From the NCBI GenBank assembly GCA_023437225.1, contig JAEZGS010000009.1, forward strand, positions 1-61,731: a DNA stretch of 61,731 bases, read 5' to 3'. Each line of letters begins with the position of its first letter. Position 1 is the stretch's first letter. The notes under the pieces are model-generated. The model ran no database searches. It saw only the letters and a program-made list of their open reading frames with translations, and was not told the origin of the DNA. The translations under genes were made by a program, and so were the position numbers. This DNA is from Bacteroidota bacterium (GTDB lineage Bacteria; Bacteroidota; Bacteroidia; Chitinophagales; Chitinophagaceae). Positions 61,592 to 61,731 of this stretch are shown here, piece by piece.

Positions 61592-61731
61592 GGGAAGCAG
61601 AAAGCGGGAAGCGGGAAGCAGAAAGCGGGAAGCGGAAAGCAGGTAGTCGGTAGTCGGTAATCTGTAATCGGCAAGACTTTCTGCTTTCTGCATTCAGCAT
61701 TAGCACACTAGCACACTAGCATATTAGCACA
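61592..61731 (+). repeat. Long composite short-unit array after icd, running to the window edge
   Basis: Twelve contiguous 7-bp units (61592-61675) change sequence without losing register: GGGAAGC/AGAAAGC (seven), AGGTAGT and CGGTAGT, CGGTAAT, CTGTAAT, CGGCAAG. Then inverted CTTTCTG, CTTTCTG, CATTCAG (61677-61697), complementary to the first block, and finally 8-bp units TAGCACAC, TAGCACAC, TAGCATAT, TAGCACA (61701-61731). No gene is seen in this stretch. Confidence 0.88.

Overview
The window is a chromosomal segment of a Bacteroidota bacterium, probably of the Chitinophagaceae or a near relative (the family is a guess from gene content). Evidence for the phylum: four proteins with a type IX secretion (T9SS) C-terminal sorting domain, two TonB receptors with an N-terminal carboxypeptidase-regulatory domain, an ATP synthase a subunit with a secreted-type N-terminal extension, promoters of the TAnnTTTG (-7) type, and almost no Shine-Dalgarno sites. 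There is no mobile element, phage, CRISPR array, rRNA or tRNA that I can see; gene density is high and most genes are housekeeping.

Layout. 0-6.4 kb: membrane and secreted proteins, ruvC, HIT protein, greA, a 2-hydroxyacid dehydrogenase, rsmA and pdxA. 6.4-18.6 kb: secreted proteins (a 1447-residue calcium-repeat protein, an M1 peptidase, a T9SS protein) and three exported sugar-type enzymes (TIM-barrel isomerase, sulfatase-modifying-factor-like protein, Gfo/Idh/MocA oxidoreductase). 18.6-22.5 kb: an operon of TonB receptor, small secreted protein and winged-helix regulator, then a small FN3-like protein. 22.7-27.0 kb: ATP synthase operon atpB-E-F-H-A, closed by a terminator and lacking atpG. 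27.2-31.2 kb: ABC exporter and a secreted protein with a possible clan CD peptidase core. 31.3-40.8 kb: a phosphate-acquisition cluster with an OmpR/PhoB-type regulator and histidine kinase, a beta-helix lipoprotein, a TonB receptor, an OprP/OprO-type porin, a PhoU-like DUF47 protein and a Pit phosphate transporter. 40.9-44.6 kb: rfbA, galE and an ECF sigma factor module. 46.5-53.2 kb: metallo-hydrolase and the mreB-mreC-mreD-mrdA-rodA cell-shape operon. 53.3-61.6 kb: tryptophan dioxygenase, purD, POT and OPT peptide transporters, apaG and isocitrate dehydrogenase.

Two signals go beyond gene annotation. First, a dispersed family of tandem 7-bp (sometimes 8-bp) units occurs at eight intergenic sites. 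Most of these arrays begin within 6 nt of a stop codon, or overlap it, and read purine-rich in the sense of the gene that just ended; three sites carry opposed arms able to form a hairpin. Second, in the phosphate cluster the regulator gene and the TonB receptor gene share a promoter architecture of four hexamers at exact 11-bp spacing (TTAACA/TTAACC then ATAATC/ATAACC, and two weaker ones), then 9 nt, then TAnTTTTG. This looks like a PhoB-type operator and ties the TonB receptor and its beta-helix lipoprotein to phosphate control.
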